This document shows, piece by piece, positions 1 through 9,768 of a stretch of 64,000 nucleotides of DNA; position 1 is the first letter of the stretch; every line of letters begins with the position of its first letter. The position numbers and the translations under genes were made by a program. Under the pieces are notes generated by a model. That model saw only the letters and a list, made by a program, of their open reading frames with translations, searched no databases and was not told the DNA's origin. Source of the stretch: Pseudomonadota bacterium (GTDB taxonomy: Bacteria; Pseudomonadota; Alphaproteobacteria; Rhizobiales; Hyphomicrobiaceae); the NCBI GenBank assembly GCA_023412805.1, contig JAEZRM010000048.1, forward strand, positions 1-64,000, written 5' to 3'.

Positions 1-6
1 GTATGG

Positions 7-26
7 GTCCCGGCCGCCGCCGGGAC
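7..26 (-). terminator. Hairpin downstream of the first gene
   Basis: A perfect 7-bp stem (GTCCCGG / CCGGGAC) with a 6-base loop lies about 20 bases past the stop codon of the minus-strand gene that starts at 986. No T-tract follows on that strand, so a terminator role is only likely. Confidence 0.4.
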
Positions 27-47
27 GACAACGAGTATGTTGATCGT

Positions 48-986
48 TCAGCCCTTCGGCTGGATGCCGTCGCGCACGGCGCGGAAGCGGGTGAAGGCGG
101 CGGGCCACTGGTCGCGCGGGGCGCTGGCGATGATGCGCAGCGAGTTGCCGCCGCCGAAGCGGAGCCACTGCACCACGGTCACTTCGGTCTTGGCCTTGCC
201 GGCCACGGCATCGATCCGGGTCTCGAAGCCCGGCGTGCCGCCGATGCGCAGCGGCTCGGATGAGGTGACCTTGATCTCGCGCAGGCCCGGAATCTGCGTG
301 GCGACTTCCTGCGCGAAGCGCGCGCGGTCGTCGGCCTGCTGCGGCGTCGAGCCGATCAGGCCGACGATGATGTAGGGCTTGGACTCGATGCCGCTGCTCT
401 CGTCGCCGTCGGCCAGCACGATGCTGGCGCCGGGCGCCAGCATGCGGACGGTCTTGAAGTCGGCAAGGTTGCTGATCTTGAACGGCATCTGCGCGAGCTG
501 CTCGTCGACCGGCACGTCCTTGCGCACCGCCGCGGTGGCGAACATCTGCCGCACCGCCTCGTCCGAATAGATCTTGGTGGCGTTCTCCGGGATCTGAACC
601 GCGACATAGCCGGAGAAGCCGGGGCCGGGCACGATCATCGAGTAGCGCTTGACGAGGTCCGCGCCGTTCTTGCCGGTCTCGGTGGTGTAATAAGCGAGGC
701 CCGCGGGCGTCTCGATCTTGTCCGGCTTGACCCCGCCGGTGCCGGCCGGGTTTGCCTTGAAGGCGTTGGCGACCTCGCCATAGGCGTCCTGCGGCAGCTC
801 GGTGACCAGCACCTTCACATTGCCGTCCTCGCTCTCGAAGCCCTGGAAGGTCTTGGCCTGGTTAAGACCGATCAGCGGCACCATGCCGAGGCGCGCCCCC
901 GGCGGGAAAACGGCATCGGCGGCGAGGGCCGGCAGGGTGGCGGTCACGAGGAGGGCGAACGCAGCGAGGGGGCGAATGAATTTCAT
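48..986 (-). CDS. Secreted protein of unknown function
   Basis: A 312-residue protein with a clear Sec signal peptide: a basic start, a hydrophobic stretch, and a likely cut after Ala-Leu-Ala near residue 22. The mature part is soluble, with no membrane segment and no catalytic motif that I recognise. Sequences of this style occur as conserved hypothetical periplasmic proteins in Bradyrhizobiaceae-like genomes, but I cannot name a family. It is divergent from dnaK, about 430 bases apart, and has no obvious operon partner inside the window. Start chosen at the ATG directly before the signal peptide; its Shine-Dalgarno is weak. Confidence 0.7.
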   Translation of the reverse strand: MKFIRPLAAFALLVTATLPALAADAVFPPGARLGMVPLIGLNQAKTFQGFESEDGNVKVLVTELPQDAYGEVANAFKANPAGTGGVKPDKIETPAGLAYYTTETGKNGADLVKRYSMIVPGPGFSGYVAVQIPENATKIYSDEAVRQMFATAAVRKDVPVDEQLAQMPFKISNLADFKTVRMLAPGASIVLADGDESSGIESKPYIIVGLIGSTPQQADDRARFAQEVATQIPGLREIKVTSSEPLRIGGTPGFETRIDAVAGKAKTEVTVVQWLRFGGGNSLRIIASAPRDQWPAAFTRFRAVRDGIQPKG

Positions 987-1417
987 GGCCAGTCTACTTG
1001 GTTCACATTGAGGCCGTTCGATGGTCGGCCCGGTAGCCCTTTGTCGCGCAGGGCGGTGCCGGAGGGCGAAGCAGCGATCCGGAAGGGGTGCCTTTTAGCG
1101 GGTTTGGCCACGCCGCAACAGGGTGGTGCCGGGCGCGTCCGGTCCGGGTGACCAGGCCGCGTTAACAATTGGCCTGCCGAGCCCCTCGATGAGACCCCTT
1201 AACGAAGTGTCACCGGAGGCCGTTCTGCAACCCCGTACGATCCGCCAAAACCCAATGTTTTCACGGCCGAAACTTGCGTTCGGTCCTTGCAGGCAGGTCC
1301 CCCCCTCCTATATGAGCGTCAACCATCGCAATATCGCGGGTGTTTGATCTGAGGGGTTTGGATCGGGCGCCTTTTGGGCCCAGCCAAGCTGCCACAATAA
1401 AGAAGGATATCAGGACC
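987..1417. other. Divergent intergenic region upstream of dnaK
   Basis: This 431-base stretch separates the secreted hypothetical protein (minus) from dnaK (plus). I see no gene in it. Its right third holds the heat-shock promoter described separately and the dnaK leader with an AGAAGGA Shine-Dalgarno near 1401. I found no CIRCE inverted repeat, so HrcA control is not indicated. Confidence 0.6.
1286..1313 (+). promoter_or_regulatory. RpoH (sigma-32) type promoter of dnaK
   Basis: CTTG at 1286-1289 is followed, after 17 bases, by CCTATAT at 1307-1313. This matches the alphaproteobacterial heat-shock promoter pattern (CTTG, about 17 bases, CYTATNT). It lies about 105 bases upstream of the dnaK start, where a main heat-shock promoter is expected. 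Confidence 0.7.
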
Positions 1418-3352
<1,935 letters not shown>

Positions 3353-3373
3353 CCTCGGAGCTAGCAATGCAGA

Positions 3374-3460
3374 CCCCTGACCGCCACGTCGCCACCGAGA
3401 TGCTCCGCCGGATCATCTCGGGGACCTTCTCGGTCCAGGCGCCGGCGGACCGGTCAGGGG
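3374..3460 (+). repeat. Inverted repeat in the dnaK-dnaJ gap
   Basis: CCCCTGACCG (3374-3383) and its exact complement CGGTCAGGGG (3451-3460) flank a 67-base segment that itself contains a GGACC/GGTCC hairpin. In a dnaK-dnaJ transcript the arms could close a long stem. This may tune read-through or message stability. A 37-codon open frame (3367-3480) with a weak GGAG upstream overlaps it, but I do not call it a gene. Confidence 0.45.
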
Positions 3461-3546
3461 CCAATTCATGCCTGGAGTGACGCACAATGCCCGTGGGGGG
3501 CCGCATCGGCGCCTGACCCGGCGGGCAGGGACTGGATCACGTACTC

Positions 3547-4698
3547 ATGGCTAAACGCGACTATTACGATGTGCTCGGCATCAAGCGCGGCGCGAGCGAC
3601 GCGGACATCAAGTCCGCCTTCCGCCGCCTCGCCAAGGAGCATCATCCCGACCGCAATCCAGACGACAAGAGCGCCGAGCAGAAGTTCAAGGAGATCAACG
3701 AGGCCTACGAGGTCCTGAAGGACGAGCAGAAGCGCGCGGCCTACGACCAGTTCGGCCACGCCGCCTTCGAAGGCGGGCGCGGTCCTGGAGGGCCCGGCGG
3801 CTTCGGACCGGACTTCTCCTCGTCCATGTCCGACATCTTCGACGATCTCTTCGGCGAGTTCATGGGCGGACGGCGAGGCGGCGGCGGCCGCCAGCGCAAC
3901 ACGCGCGAGCGCGGCGCCGACCTCCGCTACAATATGGAGATCACCCTCCAGGAAGCTTTCACCGGCAAGCAGGCGCAGATCCGCGTGCCGACGAGCGTCA
4001 CGTGCGAGACGTGCTCCGGCTCCGGCGCGCGCGCGGGCTCGCGTCCGACGACCTGCGCGACCTGCGGCGGCCAGGGCAAAGTGCGCGCGAGCCAGGGCTT
4101 TTTCACCATCGAGCGCACGTGCCCCTCATGTGGCGGACGCGGCGAGACGATCGACGATCCCTGCCCCGACTGCCGTGGTCAAGGCCGCCAGACCAAGGAG
4201 CGCACGCTCGCGGTTTCCATTCCGCCGGGTGTCGAGGACGGCACGCGCATTCGCCTCGCGGGCGAGGGCGAAGCCGGCCAGCGCGGCGGGCCGACCGGCG
4301 ATCTCTACATTTTCCTGTCCATCAAGCCGCATGAGTTTTTCCAGCGTGATGGCGCGGACATTTTCTGCCGCGTGCCGATCTCCATGACGACGGCTGCGCT
4401 CGGCGGCAATGTCGATGTGCCGACCGTCGAGGGCAATCGCGTGCGGATGCCGGTGCCGTCAGGCACGGAGAACGGCAAGCAATTCCGTCTCAAGAGCAAG
4501 GGCATGCCGGTTCTGCGCTCGAAGGTGCAGGGCGACATGTACATTCAGGTCGAGGTGGAGACGCCGAAGAACCTCACCCGCAAGCAGCGCGAGCTGCTCG
4601 AAGAATTCGAGCGCGAGTCGAACAAGGAGACAAACCCCGCGTCGAGCGGCTTCTTCGCCCGCGTGAAGGAATTCTTCGATCCGGGGAAGGGTGGCTAA
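3547..4698 (+). CDS. dnaJ: Chaperone protein DnaJ (Hsp40)
   Basis: A 383-residue type I J-protein with every domain present: J domain 1-70 with the HPD motif at 33-35, a Gly/Phe-rich region about 75-115, four CxxCxGxG zinc motifs at 153-160, 170-177, 192-199 and 206-213, then the C-terminal substrate-binding domains. It delivers unfolded clients to DnaK and stimulates its ATPase. The start ATG opens directly on the canonical MAKRDYYDVLG. Its TAA overlaps by four bases the stop of the convergent AbiJ-like gene, so the two transcripts collide with no room for a separate terminator. Confidence 0.98.
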   Translation: MAKRDYYDVLGIKRGASDADIKSAFRRLAKEHHPDRNPDDKSAEQKFKEINEAYEVLKDEQKRAAYDQFGHAAFEGGRGPGGPGGFGPDFSSSMSDIFDDLFGEFMGGRRGGGGRQRNTRERGADLRYNMEITLQEAFTGKQAQIRVPTSVTCETCSGSGARAGSRPTTCATCGGQGKVRASQGFFTIERTCPSCGGRGETIDDPCPDCRGQGRQTKERTLAVSIPPGVEDGTRIRLAGEGEAGQRGGPTGDLYIFLSIKPHEFFQRDGADIFCRVPISMTTAALGGNVDVPTVEGNRVRMPVPSGTENGKQFRLKSKGMPVLRSKVQGDMYIQVEVETPKNLTRKQRELLEEFERESNKETNPASSGFFARVKEFFDPGKGG

Positions 4699-5552
4699 GC
4701 GCCCTGCTTGCTGCGGGCGAGAAGGTACGAGACGAACGACGCGCACGCACCCAGCATGAAAAGCGCGTCGGCTTCGTCGACCTTCGCTTCGTCACTAAAA
4801 ACGAGCGCGTGCCTCACGCCCTCTTGATCGCTTGTGTAGCCATATAGCTTCTCGAAAGCCGACTTAAGTGCGCCGTGTAAGTGGCCGCGTCTCTCAAGCA
4901 CTTTCAACGCAGCACCAAGCGTATCTGTATCAGTGGCGAGGCGTACTGCCACAGCCTCAACAGCATGGATGCTTTCGCGTACGCAGCCCGCCCAATCTGA
5001 GCTTCGAAGCGCAACACCAGCGTGGACAAGATGCGTCCTCGCTCCAGTGGCACCGTTGGTTGCCGCATCGTCAATGGCGCGTTCGAATGCTGCAGCTTGC
5101 TCCTGGGTCCCAATCGCGGCGATGTATTGATTATCATAGATACGATACGCCGCACGCGCTGACACGAATGCTTGCGCGAGGTCGTGCTTGAGTTCTTCGC
5201 TACATCCGCCGTGCCGAGCCAAGAACTCGATGAAATCGAAAAGGCTGCCAAAATCGGCGCCTTCGATAAAGGTTTTGAGCCGACGTTTGTTTTCAGTGGA
5301 ACTGTAAGTGAACCGTTCGATGTCCTGGCCAAAGAACAAGACGAGTAGATCTTGCGCGACCCGGATCCACTGATCCCTCAACACTGAACCATTGTATCTC
5401 GACCGGGACTCGCGATCGATTTCGAGACTGATGTAGTAGTAAATCTGTGTGCGTAGTTGCGCGGACACTTGCCCCAGCTTCAGCTGGGGTGGGATCGGCG
5501 CAAGTCCGGCTCGCTGAGAGAATGGGACATAGGTCTTCGAATCAACCGCCAT
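4695..5552 (-). CDS. AbiJ-like HEPN protein, probable abortive-infection/antiphage factor
   Basis: About 285 residues. The N-terminus (FSQRAG, then a helix ending in LRTQIYYYI) resembles the AbiJ N-terminal domain 4. The C-terminal 100 residues (REIHA-type helix, LYGYTSDQEGVRHAL) resemble the AbiJ-type HEPN domain, whose Arg-His pair (here VRHAL) belongs to the RNase-like site. In that family the protein is linked to phage abortive infection; here this is inference from motifs. Base composition is visibly more AT-rich than dnaJ or selD, suggesting transfer. Start: ATG 5552; ATG 5564 is equally possible and neither has a clear Shine-Dalgarno. A GTG at 5600 keeps the frame but overlaps the -10 box. 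Confidence 0.6.
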   Translation of the reverse strand: MAVDSKTYVPFSQRAGLAPIPPQLKLGQVSAQLRTQIYYYISLEIDRESRSRYNGSVLRDQWIRVAQDLLVLFFGQDIERFTYSSTENKRRLKTFIEGADFGSLFDFIEFLARHGGCSEELKHDLAQAFVSARAAYRIYDNQYIAAIGTQEQAAAFERAIDDAATNGATGARTHLVHAGVALRSSDWAGCVRESIHAVEAVAVRLATDTDTLGAALKVLERRGHLHGALKSAFEKLYGYTSDQEGVRHALVFSDEAKVDEADALFMLGACASFVSYLLARSKQGA

Positions 5553-5598
5553 GCGCGTGATCATATTCGCGTCACGGCAACTTTTGATCACGTACCAC

Positions 5599-5627
5599 AC
5601 TATAATGACTGTGGATAACTAGTCTGA
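5599..5627 (-). promoter_or_regulatory. Candidate promoter of the AbiJ-like gene
   Basis: On the minus strand a TATAGT -10 box (5604-5599) sits 17 bases from a poor -35 (TCAGAC, 5627-5622). It is in the right place for the AbiJ-like gene and stands out as AT-rich. The -35 match is weak. Confidence 0.35.
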
Positions 5628-5630
5628 CCT

Positions 5631-5687
5631 CTAGCTATCCACCACCCTCACCTTCGCCTCACCCGCCTCGGCTGTCCCCACCACGCG
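5631..5687 (-). pseudogene. Second copy of the selD 3' end (fragment)
   Basis: Read on the minus strand, these 57 bases encode RVVGTAEAGEAKVRVV, then Asp-Ser-stop. The first 16 residues are identical to the C-terminus of the intact SelD encoded at 5911-6957. The nucleotide sequences differ mostly at third codon positions (for example GGT-GAG against GGG-GAA), so this is not a recent tandem copy. It looks like the end of a diverged selD allele left by recombination or integration. Upstream of the Arg the similarity fades into the GC-rich palindromes. Confidence 0.7.
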
Positions 5688-5707
5688 CCCCAACCCGCTC
5701 CACTTAT

Positions 5708-5832
5708 CCCCCTCCCCCTGGTGGGGAGGGGGTAGGGGTGGGGGAACCCCGCCAGGCGCGATTCGCCGCTGCGCTTCTATTCGCAGGCGGTCTGCAATCC
5801 CCCCCTCCTAACCTCCCCCACAAGGGGGGAGG
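5708..5832. repeat. REP-like palindromic intergenic repeats
   Basis: Two strong palindromes lie here. CCCCCTCCCC/GGGGAGGGGG occupies 5708-5732 with a 5-base loop, and CCTCCCCC/GGGGGAGG occupies 5812-5832 with a 5-base loop. Such C-run/G-run hairpins are typical dispersed repeats between genes in Rhizobiales. Together with the selD fragment they fill the gap between the AbiJ-like gene and selD; no gene is seen there. Confidence 0.6.
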
Positions 5833-5910
5833 AACTAGGTGGTGCGTTGGCGACGCGCGTCCGTCCAAACGGCGCCCTATTCATTGAGAAATCGCGCTGC
5901 TTCGGCAGTT

Positions 5911-6957
5911 TTAAACCACCCTCACCTTCGCTTCCCCCGCCTCCGCCGTGCCGACCACCCGCGCCGACGCGTAACCTGCCGCCTTGATCTTCGCGACGAG
6001 GTCGGCCGCACGTCCCGGAGCGCAGGCAACGAGCAACCCGCCTGAAGTCTGCGGATCCGTCAGCAGATGACGGCGCCAGTCGGGAATGCCCTCCGGCAGC
6101 ACGACGCTCTCGCCATAGCTCGCCCAGTTGCGATGCGACGCGCCCGTGACGTGCCCTTCCTGCGCGAGCTTCTCGGCCTCCTTGAGCAGCGGCACGTCGC
6201 TCGCCTTGATGTTGAGCGTCAGCCCCGAGCCGCGCGCCATCTCGAGCCCGTGGCCGAGAATGCCGAAGCCCGTCACGTCCGTGATCGCGTGCACATCCTT
6301 GTCCTCGGCAAGCTCGGCGCCGATCTTGTTGAGCAGCGTCGTTGAGGCGATCATCTCCGTATAGCCGGCGGGCGGCAACACACCCTTCTTGATGGCCGCC
6401 GAATAAATGCCGACGCCGATCGCTTTCGTCAGGATGAGTGCGTCGCCCGCCTTGGCATCGGCATTGCGGCGCACCTGCTCGGGCCGCGCGACGCCGATCA
6501 CGGCGAGGCCGTACACCGGCTCGGGACAATCGATGGAATGGCCGCCCGCAACGGGAATGCCCGCCGTCGCGCACACGCTCGCGCCGCCTTTCAGGATCTC
6601 GCGCACCATCTCGATGGGGATCTTGTCGACGGGCATACCCAGCACCGCGAGCGCCATGACGGGCTTGCCGCCCATGGCATAGACGTCGGAAATCGCGTTC
6701 GTCGCCGCGATGCGCCCGAAGTCGAAGGGATCATCGACCATGGGCATGAAGAAGTCGGTCGTCGCGATGATGCAGGTGTTCTCGTCGTGCTGCCAGACGG
6801 CGGCGTCGTCGGCCGTATCCGTGCCGACGAGGAGCTGCTTGTAGGCCGCCATGGCCGGCTGATCGGCGAGCAACTGCTGCAGCACGTTCGGCGCGAGCTT
6901 GCAGCCGCAGCCACCACCATGCGCAAGCGATGTCAGACGTACCTGAGGTGCATTCAT
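5911..6957 (-). CDS. selD: Selenide, water dikinase (selenophosphate synthase)
   Basis: A 348-residue PurM-like ATP-dependent enzyme that makes selenophosphate from selenide, the selenium donor for selenocysteine and for 2-selenouridine in tRNA. The N-terminal catalytic motif HGGGCGCK has Cys17 and Lys20 at the E. coli positions, so this is the Cys form and needs no UGA readthrough. DDAAVW and GGHSID-type motifs of the AIR-synthase fold are present. It lies third in a minus-strand series after an FMN reductase gene and pyrF, 110 bases from pyrF. No selA, selB or mnmH is in the window, so its downstream use is unknown here. The 3' end exists in a second partial copy nearby. Confidence 0.95.
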   Translation of the reverse strand: MNAPQVRLTSLAHGGGCGCKLAPNVLQQLLADQPAMAAYKQLLVGTDTADDAAVWQHDENTCIIATTDFFMPMVDDPFDFGRIAATNAISDVYAMGGKPVMALAVLGMPVDKIPIEMVREILKGGASVCATAGIPVAGGHSIDCPEPVYGLAVIGVARPEQVRRNADAKAGDALILTKAIGVGIYSAAIKKGVLPPAGYTEMIASTTLLNKIGAELAEDKDVHAITDVTGFGILGHGLEMARGSGLTLNIKASDVPLLKEAEKLAQEGHVTGASHRNWASYGESVVLPEGIPDWRRHLLTDPQTSGGLLVACAPGRAADLVAKIKAAGYASARVVGTAEAGEAKVRVV

Positions 6958-7067
6958 CGGATTTCCTTCCCTGCCTCGTAACTCGAGAGCCCTGGCGGAT
7001 ACTGCCAGTTATCTCGGGATACTGGACATAAGGAGCGCCGATGACAAGCGCGGCCGGAAAAGCGCTA

Positions 7068-7784
7068 TCAGCTCTTCAATGCCGCCTCGATCTCGGCAAT
7101 GAACGCCGCCGCTGCAGCGCGCGGATCGGCGGCTTCCGTGATCGGACGCCCGACAACGAGGCAGTCGGCGCCGGCCGCAATGGCCTTGCCCGGCGTCATC
7201 ACGCGCACCTGATCGCCCGCGACACCACCCGCGAGGCGAATGCCGGGCGTCACGATCAGCACATCCGACCCGACGGCTGCGCGGATCATGGTCGCTTCCT
7301 GTGCCGAGGCGACGATGCCATTGACGCCGGCGGCTGTCGCAAGCCGCGCGCGATGCGCGACGAGATCAGCGGGCGACATGCCCTTGATGCCCTGTTCTTC
7401 GAGGTCCGCCTGCTCGAGGCTCGTGAGCACGGTCACGGCGAGGAGCTTGAGTTTGCTCGGTCCACGTCCACGTACGGCGGCGGCGACGGTCTTCGTGTCC
7501 GTGCCGTGGATGGTGAGATAATCGAGACCGAGGCTCGCGATGTTGGCTGCCGCTTTCTCGACAGTGTTGGCGATGTCGAGCAGCTTCATGTCGAGGAACA
7601 CGGTCTTGCCCGCGGCCTTGAGGCCTTGCGCGAAATCGAGACCGCCGCCGAACAACAGCTCGAGGCCGACCTTGTAGCAGGAGACGGTATCGCCTAGCTC
7701 GGTCACGAGCTGGCGCGCGCGATCGACACTTGCAACATCGAGGGCGACGAACAGGCGATCGCGTGCGGCGAGTTGTCGGCTCAT
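7068..7784 (-). CDS. pyrF: Orotidine 5'-phosphate decarboxylase
   Basis: A 238-residue TIM-barrel enzyme that converts OMP to UMP, the last step of de novo pyrimidine synthesis. The catalytic array is visible as Asp65-x-Lys67-x-x-Asp70 in FLDMKLLDIANTV. The C-terminal phosphate-binding part reads VTPGIR and LVVGRPIT. Length and motifs fit the bacterial family with nothing missing. Its ATG overlaps the stop codon of the upstream FMN-reductase gene by four bases (ATGA), implying translational coupling. Confidence 0.97.
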   Translation of the reverse strand: MSRQLAARDRLFVALDVASVDRARQLVTELGDTVSCYKVGLELLFGGGLDFAQGLKAAGKTVFLDMKLLDIANTVEKAAANIASLGLDYLTIHGTDTKTVAAAVRGRGPSKLKLLAVTVLTSLEQADLEEQGIKGMSPADLVAHRARLATAAGVNGIVASAQEATMIRAAVGSDVLIVTPGIRLAGGVAGDQVRVMTPGKAIAAGADCLVVGRPITEAADPRAAAAAFIAEIEAALKS

Positions 7785-8383
7785 GATTTCGGAAACTCCC
7801 TGTGCATGACGAAGGCCGCGCGCGCGAGTTTCTCGATGGTGCTCTTGTAGAGTTCCATGGATTTCTTGTCCGCGAGATGCCCGTTGTCGGCAAATGCCGT
7901 GCTGGCGCGCGGTATGGCGAACTGGTCGGGCAGCACGAGAGCGCCGGTGCCGATTTCCAGCGTCTGACGAAGCACGCTGAGACCACGAATGCCGCCGAAC
8001 GCGCCCGGCGAAGCCGAGCCGATGGCGAAGACGCGCGTCTTGTAAACGGCGAGCGGCGACTCCTCCCCGTCGCGGATTCGACTTACCCAGTCAAGCGCGT
8101 TCTTGAGCAACGGCGGGATGGACGCATTGTACTCCGGCGAGATGATGAAAATGCCGTGGTGAACCTCGAACAGCGCCTTGAGCTTGCGCGCATTCTCGGG
8201 CGGCCCATCCGCGGCTTCGAGATCGCCGTCATAGATGGGCATGGGATAGTCGCCGAGATCTGCGAAGGTCGAATGGATGCCGTTCGCGTTAGCGATCTCC
8301 GCGCCCAGTTCGGCGAGGCGCTTGTTGTAGGAGCCCGTGCGCGTCGAGCCTGCAAGAAAGAGCAGTCGCGTTGTGTGAGCCAT
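7781..8383 (-). CDS. NADPH-dependent FMN reductase family protein
   Basis: A 200-residue flavodoxin-fold protein of the ChrR/azoreductase-like group. The phosphate-binding loop GSTRTGSYNKRL is near the N-terminus, the family motif SPEYNASIPPLLKNALDW lies near residue 85-100, and a Gly-rich GSASPGAFGG stretch contacts FMN. Members reduce FMN, quinones, chromate or azo compounds with NAD(P)H; the substrate cannot be told from sequence. It is the first gene of a minus-strand operon with pyrF (4-base overlap) and perhaps selD. Confidence 0.88.
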   Translation of the reverse strand: MAHTTRLLFLAGSTRTGSYNKRLAELGAEIANANGIHSTFADLGDYPMPIYDGDLEAADGPPENARKLKALFEVHHGIFIISPEYNASIPPLLKNALDWVSRIRDGEESPLAVYKTRVFAIGSASPGAFGGIRGLSVLRQTLEIGTGALVLPDQFAIPRASTAFADNGHLADKKSMELYKSTIEKLARAAFVMHREFPKS

Positions 8384-8461
8384 AAGCGATCCATCGAACG
8401 TGGCTGATGCATCCTGCCTTAGACCACTCCGCCGGCCGATACCAGAGGGGCTTGCCCTACA

Positions 8462-9643
8462 TCAACGCAGCGGCGCCGACGTCGGTCTGTGCTGTGAGGT
8501 GACCTCAGCCACGAGCCGTGACAGCAGGGCTGCGGTCGCGAGGCCAGTCGCCGGCAGGGCACGCGCCTTCTCGTATTCGACGATCGCCGCCTTGAGCACG
8601 GGGCCGTAGTCGCCGTCCGCGCGACCGCCATAGTAGCCGAGAGCCGCGAGATGCTCCTGGAGCTGGCGTATGGGATTGCCGGCGCGGAGAATGCTGGCCG
8701 CTTCGAATGCCGCGATCTGATCCGCGAACACGCGCGCGTTGACGGCGGTATTGGCGATCGTCTCCGTCTGTTGGCGCGACGCTGCTTTCCCCTGCTGGGT
8801 AATCACGCGCGACTGCACATACGTGCCGACGTTGATCGCGACGACGACCGGCCCGTCGGGCGTCTCGGAAAAGATGGGCGAGCCCGAAGAAGCGCCGCCG
8901 GTGTCGCACGTATGCAGGATGATCTCGTCAGGGCTCTCGAAGTCCGGCGCAATCGTCTTCCACGTGCTGGCGCCGAAGTCGCGCGCTGCATGACAGGGCC
9001 CGGCATAGGTCGGCGTCCAGCTCGGCAGATCGCGATGATAGGAAATGCTGAACAGGCGCCCGGCATTGGCCATTTCGAGAATATCGTCGCTCGTCGCAGG
9101 CCGGACCGGCAGTCCACCCCGCCGGCAGACCGGACGATCGAGCCGAACCAGGGCCCAGTCGCGTGCCGCATCGATCGGGGGGCGCACATTGAGGCGGAAC
9201 TCGCCCGTGTAAATGTGCTGGGCCGTGGAGCCGACCGCGTGGCCTTCAATGCGGGAATAGTCGCGTTCGCGGTCGTAGGCGCGGGCGAAGTAGAAGTCCG
9301 CAGCCCGGAGGCGCGCGCCCTGTGGCGAGGTCACGGAGACACAATGGGCGGCCGTGGCGATAACCGCCGGCGCGACGCAAAAGGCCGAGCACACCGTCCG
9401 CGCGGGATTGTTGAAGAGCACGCCCATGCGGGACGCGACACCCGCGAGGCGCTCCGGCAGCGCCGTCCGGTCATCCCGCCCGAAGACGGCGACCGGCAGG
9501 ACAACGCTGTCAGATCCCGAGACCTCCGTGCGCGGGGGCGCGCCCGTCGCATGGTCGACCGAGAGGTGACCGGCAAGAATGGCCCCGATCCCCAAAACGG
9601 CGAACGCCCGCCAGTGCCGTGTTCGCCGGGTCATTACCGCCAT
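8462..9643 (-). CDS. Secreted trypsin-like serine protease with C-terminal peptidoglycan-binding domain
   Basis: 393 residues. A hydrophobic N-terminal segment (about 12-26) is a signal peptide or anchor. The chymotrypsin-fold domain carries His100 in ATAAHC, Asp162 in RDWALV and probably Ser253 in GGASSGSP, a complete triad of the V8/trypsin-like class. Several cysteines suggest disulfides in the periplasm. Residues about 324-378 form a PG_binding_1 three-helix domain (IRQLQEHLAALGYY...DGDYGP), which would hold the enzyme on the cell wall. Start ATG 9643 has an AGGAAGC Shine-Dalgarno. It is divergent from degP, 125 bases apart, so the two secreted proteases may share control. The target is unknown. 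Confidence 0.85.
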   Translation of the reverse strand: MAVMTRRTRHWRAFAVLGIGAILAGHLSVDHATGAPPRTEVSGSDSVVLPVAVFGRDDRTALPERLAGVASRMGVLFNNPARTVCSAFCVAPAVIATAAHCVSVTSPQGARLRAADFYFARAYDRERDYSRIEGHAVGSTAQHIYTGEFRLNVRPPIDAARDWALVRLDRPVCRRGGLPVRPATSDDILEMANAGRLFSISYHRDLPSWTPTYAGPCHAARDFGASTWKTIAPDFESPDEIILHTCDTGGASSGSPIFSETPDGPVVVAINVGTYVQSRVITQQGKAASRQQTETIANTAVNARVFADQIAAFEAASILRAGNPIRQLQEHLAALGYYGGRADGDYGPVLKAAIVEYEKARALPATGLATAALLSRLVAEVTSQHRPTSAPLR

Positions 9644-9768
9644 GCTTCCTGCCTTGCTCCGCGCCAGACATTACCAAACTTTCATGTCCCAGAAAGATCG
9701 CCGTAAGGCGGGGCAGCCTATCTCCTTGGGCACAACATTCAGCACTGCCGACGATGAGAGAGGAAAAC

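Noticed and set aside
987..1417. CIRCE/HrcA element upstream of dnaK
   Set aside because: No inverted repeat of the CIRCE type was found; the RpoH-type promoter explains heat control.
3367..3480. 37-codon gene between dnaK and dnaJ
   Set aside because: Only a weak Shine-Dalgarno and no recognisable product; kept as an observation only.
5777..6574. Open frame overlapping selD on the same strand
   Set aside because: Its translation is Arg/Gly/Ala-rich without family features and lies entirely within or beside the well-supported selD frame.
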